From Acorus gramineus (taxonomy: Eukaryota; Streptophyta; Magnoliopsida; Acorales; Acoraceae), in assembly GCA_030737835.1 (NCBI GenBank), contig CM060847.1, forward strand, positions 24,749,384-24,813,383: DNA of 64,000 nt. The letters are read 5' to 3'. Positions 11,394-22,904 of this stretch are shown here, one piece after another. Every line of letters starts with the position of its first letter. The stretch's first letter is position 1. The notes beneath the pieces were generated by a model. The model did no database searches and was not told where the DNA came from. It saw only the letters and a program-made list of their open reading frames with translations. The translations under genes were made by a program, and so were the position numbers.

Positions 11394-13216
11394 TCAGCTA
11401 GAAAGGCTCGTCTTGCCCTTCCTCCTTGGACTCTTTGAATGAACTGCTATTGGTAGCGCTCTCTGAGCTACTCGGCTCTGGTGATGGATCTCTCTCTCTC
11501 TCCTAATCATGTTGACCACGGGGGCTCTGGAAGTGGAGGCTTGGTTGTGATCTGGCATAGGGTCAGTGAATATGCCAAGTGGCTTGTTTGCTTGGGGATT
11601 GCCCCGGCTCAGATGGCCTTTGATCATAGCCCAATCAAGGCGCATGTCATCATTTAAATCATAAACAAAGTCCCGAAAGACAATGCATTGTTCTACGGTG
11701 TGACCATGCTATTGATGGTATTGACAATAACCCGTGGTGCTGGCCCCGGGGAGTGAGGGCCTAGCAGCAGGGGGGGAGATGCTATTGGTTTCCATCATTA
11801 CCCTAAAAATCCTCGTTAAGGTTTCTGGGAGGGGTGGGTAAGAGTCCCTCTTTCCCATCCGTCTTGGGACTTCATTATAGGAGCTTTGTGTAGGCTGTCT
11901 AGGGGTTATGTTTTGCACTCTCGGGAGAGCGGAATAAGCAGGGGGAGTCTGAGTTTGGCCTTGGCTTTGAATTATGGGGCTCTGGACTGGAGGACTACGG
12001 GCTATTGGGTTTTGTCTTATCAGCACGGGGGCGGGTAGTGATCGAGAAATGAAGTTTTGATTGGCTTGCCGAGGCGGCACATATCCGGATGGACCAGACG
12101 TGTACTGTCTCGGAGCTGATCCTTGATCAGGAACTCGCACTCCGTTTGGGTAGAGTGCCAAAATTTGTGTGATCCCCTCTACCGTGGGGGTGTGCGCCTT
12201 TCTCGGCGGTTGTCCAACCCTACGGCTGATAGGTGGAGACTGGGTTTGGACTACTGGGGCTGCACAACGGGAAATCCTATTGTGGCGGTCAATGAGAAGC
12301 TGGTACGTGGTACAGTCTCCGTACGAAAGACTCGTACGAAGCTCTGGACTGAGGCTTTGCAACATCATGTCAATTTCTTGACATTCCGTTAATTGCAGGC
12401 CGGTTCGGTGGAGGGTGCGCCACCTGGACACATACTGCTCAAATTCCTCCCTAGGACTCATTCTTTCTACAGTCAGGTCTGAAATAGAGGGGTCCTAATC
12501 CTCTGATAACCGTAGCGGCCTAGAAACTTCTCGCTTACAGCCGAGAAGTTTGACAGATGATCTATAGGGAGGGTGGAGAACCATTGCAGTGCTTCACCTT
12601 CTGATGATTTTTGGAAGAGGAATACTAGCAGAGGTTGGTTATCTAGAAACGGTCGGGTGTCTAGATAAAAGGCGGTCAAACGAATGTCTCGGTCTCCACG
12701 ACCGTTGTAACGGTGAAATTTCAGGATTTTGAATCCCTTCGGTAGGTGGACTGACGGGATCTATCTCAGGTTGTGCAGAGACATGTGTTTGGGGGTGGAG
12801 GGGCCAGTCTTAGAGAGAATTCTCTAGATGGTTTCATCCAATGTTTCTCCCATGGGAGGGCTATTTAGCGGTCCCGGGTTGGAGGTAGCCTGGTAAGGGC
12901 TCGGGGTAGAAACGGTTGGGAATATTGGATTCGCGGGGGATGGTAGGGCAAAGGAAAAGAGGCTTGGACTCGGATTTACCGAGAAGCCGGGTGTTAGTAG
13001 TGTATTAGGGGTGGGGCAAGCCTTGGGGGTCTTAACAGGAGTTTCTTGCTTCAAGGTCTTGGCCTGGTTATAGTCGGTGAGGTCATTGAACATGTCCTCG
13101 ACCGATTGGTATCCTTGGGTAGCCATTCTCTCCTCTAGGTGGCTGAGGAATTGGGTGGTTTGGTCTCCCTGGTTGTCTTTCTCCTCTACTATTTTCTCCT
13201 AGGTGTAGGCCTCCAT
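11394..13216 (-). pseudogene. Element B gag
   Basis: The start is taken at 13,216 (MEAYT, then a stop), followed by EKIVEEKDNQGDQTTQFL, MATQGYQSVEDMFNDLTDY and a Pro/Ser-rich stretch. The gag core is at 12,473-12,679 (GEALQWFSTLPIDHLSNF) and about 12,250-12,461 (SPREEFEQYVSRWRTLHRT). A Pro/Gln-rich region leads to a degenerate zinc-knuckle-like segment near 11,690-11,720 (CQYHQ, stop, HGHTVEQC). The last stretch (11,394-11,645) precedes the protease region. Several in-frame stops. Two 36-bp tandem units lie just upstream at 13,283-13,354. Confidence 0.75.
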
Positions 13217-13282
13217 GGTGTGAATATGGAAAAGCCTAAGTGAGAATAAATGCAAATTCAAAGTAGTAAATAAAGAGATAAA

Positions 13283-13354
13283 GGGGTGCGTAGCTGGGTG
13301 CGGCTTAAAGCAGTAAAAGGGGTGCACAGCTGTGTGCGGCTTAAAGCAGTAAAA
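13283..13354. repeat. 36-bp tandem duplication in the leader of element B
   Basis: Two adjacent units starting GGGGTGCGTAGCTGGGTG (13,283-13,318) and GGGGTGCACAGCTGTGTG (13,319-13,354), each ending CGGCTTAAAGCAGTAAAA. They differ at three positions. They lie between primer site and gag. Confidence 0.9.
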
Positions 13355-13491
13355 GATGTTGTAATGCAAAGTAGAGGAGGGTCAGACTTGAGGGGTGGGA
13401 AATATCAATTTTCCTAGAAGTTGATGGCATTCTAGTTAAGTTATTGGAAGGAAGCAGAAGAGGATTACCTTTTGTTGTCTTTTATGAGAGA

Positions 13492-13510
13492 GGTCCCACC
13501 GTGATCGCCA
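13492..13510 (-). other. Primer binding site of element B (tRNA-Arg-like)
   Basis: The minus strand reads TGGCGATCACGGTGGGACC, three bases after the LTR end at 13,514. TGGCGAYCACRGTGGGA resembles the complement of the 3' end of plant tRNA-Arg, as used by Ogre-like Tat elements. The tRNA match is from memory of the family, with a few mismatches. Confidence 0.65.
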
Positions 13511-14223
13511 AGCTGTCGGTATCGGATTTTGGGGAAAAGGGGATGAAAGGGGCCCTCCCTTCCTTCCTCCTCGGCTCCTCTGGTGTGTCTGTGTGTGTGT
13601 GGGGGCTCTTTGGAGGCTCGGGTCCAGAGAGCTGCGCCTTGGCAGACTCGGTCGGATCGTCTTTTGGAAGGGGTGATGGGTAGGTTGTCCGTTCCTGGCT
13701 GAGGCGGCCGACGGGTCCTCAAGAGGATTCAGGGATTGTTGTGATCGCCACCTGCTTTTCAAAAAAGTAGGAAAAGTTGGGGCGGATTTGATCGCCTTCG
13801 TGGGGAAGTTTGTGGGGTCTTCGCTCTGAGACACGGATATGTCGTACACAGAGGTGAAGACAGGGATCCTTTTCTGCTTCAGGAACCTGACTAGAGGAGA
13901 ATTGGGACTTGAGGTGGGCTAGGGAAGGGCCAGCTAGTTGGATTTATCCGCATGGTGGGGGGCGGCTAGTTGTGGGTAGCCGTCTGGTGTCTAGTTAAAT
14001 TTGGGCATAACCTGAGTAGGGTTTGGGTTTTGGCAGAGGTTAAACTGGGTTTAGCCTGGGTTTTGGAGAGTGGATTTGGAGACTGGTTTGGTGTAGGAAA
14101 TGGGTTTCTTTCTCACTTTCTCTCTCAAGGGTTCAAAGTGGTGGTGTGGGGGGTGTAGGCTTTATGGTTGGGAATGGGTTGTTGGGGTTTATTGATGGGT
14201 ATTGATTGGGAATGAATGTTTAG

Positions 14224-17200
14224 TGTTGTGCCTGTGTCATTTGGAGCGCTCTGTTCGAAAATTTGGCTACATAATTTTTTTCCTCGAAGTTATGTATTTC
14301 CAATTTGGTATTTGGATTTGATTTTGTTAAAATCCAAGATGAAGAGGTTTAAATATGATTTTATTATGAGATGTCCAGTTTTGAGTTAGCTTTCGTACAG
14401 AAGTGGAATTAGATCAACTGGATTCTTGTAGTAAAAGTTATGGGTATTTTTCCAAGTATACCCCGGGGAGGGAAATTCTGGCAGCAGCCCTGTTCTATGT
14501 TTAGCTCTAATTTAGGAATAGCTGGAGAGATTATTTGATCTTGGCATGAACATGAAAGTTGTAGATAATCCTCTTGGCTTTCCAACGGACTTAGAATTGT
14601 ACAATTCGGAGCTATACCGAAGAAGTTATGGCTGTTCCAGTGAACCATGCACAGAATTTCTGGTCAAAGGGCGACTTAGTCATTTCATTCCCCTTTAGAT
14701 ATTTGTGTGCTAAATATCTCTCTCTCTCTCTCTCTCTCTCTCAAGCCCTCCCTAGGTGTTTGTGTTTATTCCCCAATGAGATGGAGAATGAGAAGGTGCA
14801 AGTGCAAGTGAGAGCTTCTGTAGGTTTTGTTGTTGTTGTTTGTTCTCCCCTCTCTCAAGCTCCCTCTCATGATCCTTCCCCCCTGATTTCCAGCCAAGGA
14901 GGAGGCTGAGGAGAGGCTGAAGGTGGTGGTGTTGGTGGTGGCGGTTGAGGTGGTCGCGGGTGCGTCGAGGGCCCCCGAACCTCCCCCTTTCTTTTCCCCT
15001 CCCAAGGTGAGCCTTTCCCCTTCTTTTCTTGGTTTTTATGGCTTAGGGATGGTTGGGAAGGTCATGCATGTTGGGTAGATGTGTTAGGGTGTGTGTGAGA
15101 GGTTGGGGAGGGTTAAAATGAGGTTGGGATGGGCTGGGCGCGCGCTGGGCGCAGTCTGCGCGCAGTCGGGCACGCAGACGCGCGCGGGTGCATGCGCGCG
15201 AGTGCGCGGGTGCCCGCGAAGAGGGCGCGAGCGGGGGTGCGTGCGGGAGTGCGCACGAGTGCGTGCGGGCGTGCGCGCGCGCGTGGAGCAGTGCGCCTGG
15301 GCATGCGCCTGGGCGCGGGGCAGGGGACCAGTGCACGCGCGCGCGTGCGTGCGCGTGCTGGGGCATTCACGGGGTGCTGCGCGAGGGCGCGGGCTAGACG
15401 TGCAGTGCGCACGGGCAGCGCGTCTGGGCGCGCGGGCAGGCGCGCGACAGTGCGCCGATGGTGCTGGGGTGCGTGCATGCGTGCGTGCGGATTCGTGCGT
15501 GCACATGCGGGGAGCCATGCGTGTGGCTGCCCGAGGGTTCAGGTAGGTGTCGGGGCACTCGGACTCGCGTGCGTACGTGCGTGCTCGCATGCGTGCGAGT
15601 CCGTATGCATGCTTGTCCGAGTATTGGGTATTTCTAATGATTTCTTTGTGTAATTGTGCTGTTACTCACCAAGTTCGATGCCCCTACCTTGCAGATCTCA
15701 TCGGATGGGATGCGCGAGGTCCCGGGTCGTATGGTGAGTGGTTCGATTCCAATCCCCTCCCCCTCTCGGGATGCACTCGACGCGCGTAGTCGCGCGTCGC
15801 GCATCAATGGGGCATCTTAGCTATACTACTTGTGTAAACAAGTAGTATAGCCATGCTTAAACTAATATGTAGATATTTTGCATGCTAGGGATATACATCC
15901 ATGTATCATGTATAGAGGCCTGTATATGCCTGGACACCATGTCCTGTACTTAAAAGCCTTGATCTATGCATGTTTTGCTATGATATAACCATGCCACATT
16001 AGACCTTGTATTCTAGGGAAATGCATCTTGACACCATGTTTTCATGCTAGGAAAGCCTTGACCTATGCATGTTCCCATTTAGTTTAATTTATTTAAATCA
16101 AGATGGGATTATGTGATTATATTGTTGTAAGCATGCCTTAGAGAATATTATAACCTTGTGGTTATAATATATGTTTCCCCGCATCTTAGTTATGCGCCCT
16201 GGAGGAATTCTTGAGAATTCATGACATTAGAAATGTTAGGAAGCGTTGTCGACGGATCCAAGAGGATCGCATGCGTGTGGGTAGGCTGTTCTCTTCCCTT
16301 CGTTGGATCCGTGTAGTGACATCCCCGGCGTTAGACAGGCTGTCCTGACAGAGGGCTCTCATCTGTAGGTACCTCCGATGCATCGGACAGTGCTGATCGT
16401 GGGAGTATACCAGGTAAGCTACGGAGCGTGGGAGAGGCTACCGGTGGACCAAGGGTGAATAGCAGTCTAGTCAGTCCCAAAAGGCCCATGTCACCCCCTA
16501 AAGGGTGAGGGTGGGGTGGGTCGGCGATGTTACGACCCACTAGCTTGTACAGTTACTCCCGTTTAGGGACTGTAATTATTTTAGGGTTAATATGTGTTGC
16601 ATTGCATAGTTTGTGCCATTCACTGAGTGTGTGGCACACCCCCCTCGCATACTCTTCTCCTCCAGAGTGGTAGTTGTTTCCATGGGGTTTCGCTTTGTGA
16701 ACATGGAATGTTCACTCTCAATGTTGTCCGAGTTGAAGAGGCCGGGTTGTAGCTGTCCTGACAGAGGGCTCCCATCTGTAGGTACCACCGATGCAGTCGG
16801 AGGAGTACCGATCGTGGGAGTATACCAGGTAGACGCTACCCGGAAGAGGGCTAACGAATGATATCACGAGCGTGGAATCGTTCTCCCCTTCGTTGGATCC
16901 GATGTAGGAACTCCCCAGCGTTGGCTGACCTAACAGAGGGCTCCCGTCCGTAGGTACCTCCGATGTGTCGGACAGTACTGATAGTGGGGGTGGACTAGGT
17001 GGAAGCTACGAGGGTGGGAGAGGCTACCGGTGGACCAGGGGTGTAGAGCAGTCTAAGTCTCTTCCCAAAGTCCCAAGAGTCTCCTTTCAGGAGTGAGGGT
17101 GTGGATGAGGCGAAGACACGTCGCCTCGTGACCCATTCGTTGTTCGACCGTTCCCATAGTTGTTGGGTCCGGTCTCGTGATCGATGTTGAAGGACATCTT

Positions 17201-17871
17201 TGGGCAGATATCTCGATGGAGATGATCTAGTAGTGTTGTGTGGACCAGTAATTCCGGGTCTCATCGACCGACGGTATGGTCTCTCCCCAAAAGTCCCAAG
17301 AGTCTCCCTCCGGGAGTGAGGGTAAGGGCGAGGTTGGTCGCGCTACCGCGTGACCCTGTTATCCATTGGGTTTCCACCCATGTTTTTCCTTGAAAGGAAA
17401 TTGATTATGTATTGAACTGTAGTATGGTGATTGGTTTCCAGCCACTCACTGAGCTTGTAGCTCACCCCTCGCATACTGTTTCTTTTCAGGGGCAGTGTTG
17501 GGCGTGGAGCTGAAGCTTTCCTGTGGCGTGGTATTATGGCCGTGGAGCATTCTCCCGGCGGGTGGCGAGTGTGAGGCTGTCAGCATTCCTAGAGTCATTT
17601 TATGCTTTGTAAATCGTGCATGTGGCACAGGTTGTATTTTCTTTGGTCTAGACTTGGCTTTCACAGGACATTGATTGTGTATTCGGGTCTGTAATAATGT
17701 TTTTGATTTAGAGACATTGTTTATATATTATGCTTCCGCTTTTCAGTCAGTTTTCATCATCTTGCTTTGCCGCCTTGTGTATTGTTGTTGGTGTCCTTAT
17801 TGACCTCAGGTATTGATAGCTGATATTAAATTATTATTTTGCCACGTCTCGGGGATGCCTGGGGCGTGACA
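14224..17871 (+). repeat. Solo LTR (3,648 bp, second Tekay-like LTR subfamily) in the LTR of element B
   Basis: It starts TGTTGTGCCTGTGTCA and ends GGGGCGTGACA. TTTAG flanks both sides (14,219-14,223 and 17,872-17,876), a perfect target duplication. The subfamily start differs from TGTTATATATGTGTCAC of the A/E type but recurs, inverted, at 54,071. Contents: a (TC)n run (about 14,718-14,742), GC-rich core (15,120-15,610), perfect hairpin (15,820-15,851), and three or four diverged copies of a module with GACAGAGGGCTCCC and GGTACC at about 16,348, 16,755 and 16,927. Confidence 0.95.
15820..15851. repeat. Perfect 14-bp hairpin inside the solo LTR
   Basis: GCTATACTACTTGT, loop GTAA, ACAAGTAGTATAGC: a perfect inverted repeat with a 4-base loop. 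I do not see it in the related LTR at 50,572-54,071 at the matching place. Confidence 0.9.
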
Positions 17872-18410
17872 TTTAGAGACCCCCTATTTAGAGTAAAAAG
17901 GGGTGTAGGGGAGTGTTCTTTGGACAATATATCAGAATGGATAATAAGGTGCTTGATTTGACCTTCCATTAGATCTTTGTTTTCTGACAATGTCTAGGTG
18001 AGGGGCGGCTAATGATGTTTAGCCACCCAGTGAGGGGCAGCTACTCTCAGGTAGCCGCCCCCATCATAACCTGCCATACATCCCATCTCTGATAAATGGT
18101 GGCTTGGGTCGGTTACTAAGGTTGAACCGGCTGAAATGGGATGGCTAAAAGGGACAATCCGCCGCAATGATGCTTGCTTTATGTCCCATCCAGGAAGGCG
18201 GTTTGGGGTCGGTTAGGAGGGCAACTACTTTCAAGTAGTCGCCCCTGTCCAGGCTCTTAGATATTTCTAAGTGTTGGACTTAGGGTTTCCGGTTTCGGTT
18301 TCTGAGGGAGTTTTCTATTAGATGTCCAAAAGTGGTTGTTTTCCAATATTACTTGAAGTAAATTTCTTTTCTTTGGACAGTCAAAATTAGGGTATCTACA
18401 GGTGGAAAGC

Positions 18411-21400
18411 TCAACTAAAGGTGGCTCCGGTGGTTGGGGAGGTAGAGACCGAATGGTCAGGATCGAGAGGAAAAAGGTCGAGGTCCACCTCCGGTGGCTT
18501 GGTAGCCTCCCAGAGGTGGACTTGCTGTATATCCCGATCTCTTCTCTCCAACCTCTGACGAAGGTGGCTATCCATGCTTCTGGATCTGTCCTCGGCCGCC
18601 CTCAACCTCTCTTCCAGCTCCCGTGTCCTCGACTTTGAGACCCTGAGAGCCTCCCAATCCCTATCCTTAGCTTCTTGGAGAGAGCGGACCAGGTCTCCCA
18701 TCAAACCACCAGGCACGCCGGCCGACGCTTCCAACTCCGACACTCTAGCCTGGAGAGAGTCTCGCTCACGACGTAAGATGGATGACTCTTCCTCTCTCAA
18801 AACCATCCCGGACCGCAGCTGGCCCAACACCTCCTCCCTCGATGATCTCTCGGACCTCAACTAGTCCACCTCATCCTCGGCCCTGGCAACGCTCTTCCTG
18901 GCAAGATCAAGCTCCATCCGAATAGCCAGAAGCTCTCTTTGAACCATGCCTAGCTCGTTCATCAACTCAAGCTCTCGATCGGAGGCACTGGTCGGAGGAG
19001 GAGTAGAGGAGGAAGAAGCACCATCAGCTCTTGCTCTTGACAGAGCATCCACCTGAGCCATAAGGACCCAGACCTGGTCCTGTAAGCGTTGCCTCTACAC
19101 CCGCAACCCCTACACTTGCCCGGCCCTCTCTTGGAGGTGCTCATTGGCAGTCTTGAGCATCTTCTCCAACTCGTTCAACTCACCCTGCACCAAGAACACA
19201 TCTTTTAATATAGAGTAGAAGAAAGAAAAGACGGAGAAGAGAGAGAGCTTTTTCTTACGTAAGCGTCCGGGATCTCTTCCTCCATAGCCCCAAGGATGTC
19301 AACATATTTTTGGCGGTACCAAGCCATGTACTCTTCGCTGCTAACCAACTCGGGACAACCCTCAACCAAGATCCCCCTCTAGATCCATCCCCGCAAGTAC
19401 ACGGCGTAATTCCTCAGCAGGTTCGTGTCCCGAGGAATTCCAGCTACCGGGATCGGAGGACGCTTCGACAAGTCGATGGGTACCCACTAGTGATACACAA
19501 GCTGGCGGACTACCCGGCTGATCGCGTGAAAGACCACCTTGTTGAAAAAGATCAGCAAGATGTCCCGTGACAGTTCCTCATGGACTGCCTCCTCAGTATA
19601 GGGCCTTCAGGTCATCTACAAATGTACGACAAACATGAGAAGAAAGCTTAGTCAAAAGAAAATCAAGTACAAGCTAGAAATCCAAAAGATATATACCTCT
19701 TCTTCCTTTACAGCGCGGAAGGCCTCTCGGAACTGAGCGAGGTGACGCAAGCGAGAAGCCCCTGGAGGCGCCCATCTCATAGCCCAAGGGAGGGCGCGGT
19801 CGAAGACTAGCTGGGTCGGACGTGCAATGGCGATGTGCTCGTACCCGAAAATCTGTAGAAGGAAAGCCAAAACCAAAGTCAGGTGAAGTGAATAAACAGA
19901 GATCAAATCATTTTTATTTTTGCTAATTATACCTGCAGTAATGCTGCAAAACCACCAAGATTCTTGCTCCCGACCCTCTTCACCTTCTTCGACAGCTTCA
20001 CGAAGAGATGAGCCAGCATGGCCGCATCCCAAGTGAAGCGGCCCATCGTCGCCAAGTCCCCCATCAGCAACAAGAAGTGAGAGGAAACCTTGTCGGAGGC
20101 CGTCGAGAAGAGGACCCGGCCGAAGAAATAGAGGAAGAACACCCTCAACTCCCCCCGTGCCCTCTGTGGGCACACGGCCGCCTCCCTTGCCTCAATCATC
20201 AGCCTTCTCCTCTCAAAGCTAGCTGCAGCTTCCCCCTTCTAGCGTCTCGTAAAGGAACCGAGGCCATAATGCCTCGACAATTGGCCAAGCGGGATCCGGT
20301 TCAGAGTCCTCTCTCGCTCAATGAACTCCCACTCTCTGATCGACTCTCAGAATAGTGCCCGGTAGTCAGCACTAGTCGCCGCGATCACTGCCTCTCCCAA
20401 GACCGGAAGGCCGGTGATCCTCCGGACATCTTCCAAAGTCGGCATCACCGCACTCGTAGGGAGGATGAAGGTGCAGCTCTCTGGCTCCCATCTCTCTGCC
20501 AATGCCTCCAGATAAAAACGATGGACGTGGAACGGCTCAATCAGAAAAAAGGAGCGAAAACCCGCTCCATCCACCAAGTTCCTCTCCTCCGGCCTTAGGG
20601 CGTCATACCATCTCTTGGTCCCATGCCACAAAGCCTGTATGCGGTTCGGTCGCTGAAATGGAGAAAGAGGTTAGGTCGATAAAAACACTCAGAAGGTAAG
20701 AATGCTTCAAAATTTAATTAAAAGATCATGCTTAGTTAAACATCGAATATCAAGGCATGAAGTATAAGTTCACTTTTTACCCTCTTATCCCACCGTGGTC
20801 TATCTCTTTAAAAAGCATGTTTTAAACCAATCATAAATAAAACGCATGCAAAATCCCCCTAAACTTATCCCACCATAGTTATTCTAAAGTTATCACTTGC
20901 ATACTACTCACTTCCTTCCTTATAAAACCTTTTTCAAAACATAGTTGTTTTCTTTCCTATAAAAGGCATACTTATGAAAGTCCCATCATGATTAAAAATT
21001 GTTCCTCTCCCATAAACACCACCGTGATCATGAACACATGCTTACTTGCCTTTCTATACTATTATCACATCAAAGCATGTCTATTTCAAAAATTGTCACT
21101 CCCCTAAAAACTCACATGCTCAGACAATCCCACCACCATCTCTTACACTAGAACAATACCATATCTAAATATACAAACCCCCTATGCAAGCATGTTATTA
21201 GACTATGAAATTGCATTATCCCTACTACATACATGACCCCTCCTCCTAGAAATTCACAAACCTATACACCACACATTCATAAGCATGCACACACATAAAT
21301 CCAAGGTATGAATATAAAATATATGACTAGACAAAGAGAAATTAGGACATACAACGGCTCGTGTAGCCCCGGAAGCCTCCGCCTCCGCCTCCGCCTCGTC

Positions 21401-22057
21401 AAGATCGTCTCCCTCCTCCTCATCCCCCTCCTCATCATCCCCCTCCTCCTCGATCACGGCCTCCTCAGCCCCCTCCACACGAATACCCCTGGCCTCTGTG
21501 GCCTCAACCCTAGCACCCATGGCCTCTTCGGCCTCGAGCCCAACACCCACACCCTCCTCCACGCCCACGGCACCGGAGGCCAACACCTCATAGTCCTCCA
21601 TAGCTCTCCTCACATCCTCCTCACCCCTCACCTAGGTCTCACCCTCACCTAGACCCCCCTCATCCTCGCCGAAGACCTCGCCCAAGATACAGGCTTGCTC
21701 CTCGCTAATACCCGCCACCCTCTCAGCTCCAACCTCTCTAACAACACCTTCGGCTGACCCTCCGGCCTCCAAACCCGGACCTTCGGCGACAGCCAATTGG
21801 CCCCCATGCCTCCTCTTGCGTGTATACCCTATCACACTACTCACCACCCCCAGGACAGCCCCCGAAGGCGTACCCCCGACTGCACCCGCGCCCATCAATG
21901 GCGTCTCCGTTGTTTGGGTCGTCCCCTCCGTGACCCCCATCTCTGAACCAGCGCTCCTCGATGAGCTAGACCCCGAGATAGCCCCCCTCTGCTCTCGGGA
22001 AGACCGGAGACGCTTCATCATTGAAGCCGTCTTCTTCCCCTTCGTCATCATCTCCAA
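18411..22057 (-). pseudogene. Plant mobile domain (PMD) protein-like pseudogene with coiled-coil tail
   Basis: On minus: a low-complexity N-terminal part rich in Ser, Gly, Ala and Glu (22,057-21,340); an intron-like gap; then the PMD core. Core landmarks are LAERWEPESCTFILPTS, TLEDVRRITGLPVLGEAV (20,347-20,640), FFLYFFGRVLFSTASDKVSS, LATMGRFTWDAAMLAHLF ending GGFAALLQ (20,175-19,927), an intron, and IFGYEHIAIARP with LPWAMRWAP (19,860-19,690). A further part carries RVVRQLVYH and EEYMAWYRQ (19,600-19,290), and a Glu/Arg-rich coiled coil follows (19,061-18,411). The GLPV, LLQ-intron and PW/RW landmarks are those of the PMD (MAIN/MAIL-type) family, which plant Ty3-gypsy elements have repeatedly captured. 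In-frame stops (for example after YRALF, VDDLKALY, AEDEVD) make it a pseudogene. Confidence 0.82.
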
Positions 22058-22904
22058 TTTCGCAAAGAAAGGAAAACCCCAAAGAAAACTAGGGCTTCGA
22101 AATAAAAAATAAAGGAGTAATCTAGGGTGAAATTAAGCGAATCAAACCAAGGTTTTTTGGTTTCAAATGAAGAAGAAGAAATATTGGAGGGAGAGGAACC
22201 ATTTTGAAAACGTGCGGGAGAGAGAGGGTCCTTTTTCAGTTATAAGGGACCCAGTCGGCCGACAACTATCCGCGAGTAGCCTGATGGCTAAATACAACTA
22301 GCCGCCCCTCCCTGCTGGCTAAACACCACTAGCCGCCCCCTGCCAGCTTCTCAAATACATTTATTTCCAAGTTTTCTAAACCAAATAGCCATGTATTGGT
22401 TTATTTCCAAGTTTTACTTGATCAAACACAACTTTTTTGAAGTTTTACCACAATTACCAGTACCATTCAATTCAAATTTCTTCAGTTCTGGTTCTTTTCC
22501 AGAATCTTTGTCTTTTGAATGATTTAATTCACCAAATCAAACACATTTTTATTTTACTTTCTGTCCGTGATATCCCCTTGATTTACTGAGCTATCCAAGC
22601 ATGGGTATGGTAGACACAAGGAAACTGACGCTGGGTTGCTCCGTGCACAATGGCTAAGAACCCCGTCTGAGAGTTGGATCACTCGCTTCCTTACTTCTAC
22701 TCACTCTCCCACCTAGATCAGTCTTTAGATGACTATTCTAGTCAAAACCTAGCCTCTGATGACCTAAATAAACTCCCTGAATGGTATTGGTCATGTGTCT
22801 TAAACTTCTTGAACGTCGGGCCGACCAAAATATAGGTCTCTTTTCTTATCATCGGTCGAAGTCTTTCTGCTTCGCACAAAAGACTCCGTCCGATGAGGGA
22901 CAAT
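22058..22904. other. Upstream region of the PMD pseudogene and 3' end of element C
   Basis: No coding sequence. It holds AAACTAGGGCTTCG-type leader sequence before the PMD start, GA-rich stretches, and two GGCTAAAN(n)TAGCCGCCC palindrome-like units (about 22,280-22,340) resembling those in the neighbouring LTR. GATGAGGGACAA at 22,893-22,903, just before the LTR start, may be the polypurine tract of a plus-strand element; it is less pure than usual. Confidence 0.55.

Larger units (their letters stand above)
13514..18400 (-). repeat. 5' LTR of element B, interrupted by a solo LTR
   Basis: On minus it starts TGTAGATACCCTAATTTTGAC at 18,400 and ends CCGACA at 13,514. Without the insert (14,224-17,871 plus one TTTAG) it is about 1.23 kb and aligns along its length with the LTR at 22,905-24,113 (1.21 kb, opposite strand). 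Shared parts include CGTCGGCCGCC near 13,700 and 23,925, and several GGCGGCTA/TAGCCGCC palindromes. Confidence 0.9.

Noticed and set aside
15700-15760. tRNA gene around GGTTCGATTCC
   Set aside because: No box A at proper distance and no cloverleaf arms can be formed; part of an LTR.
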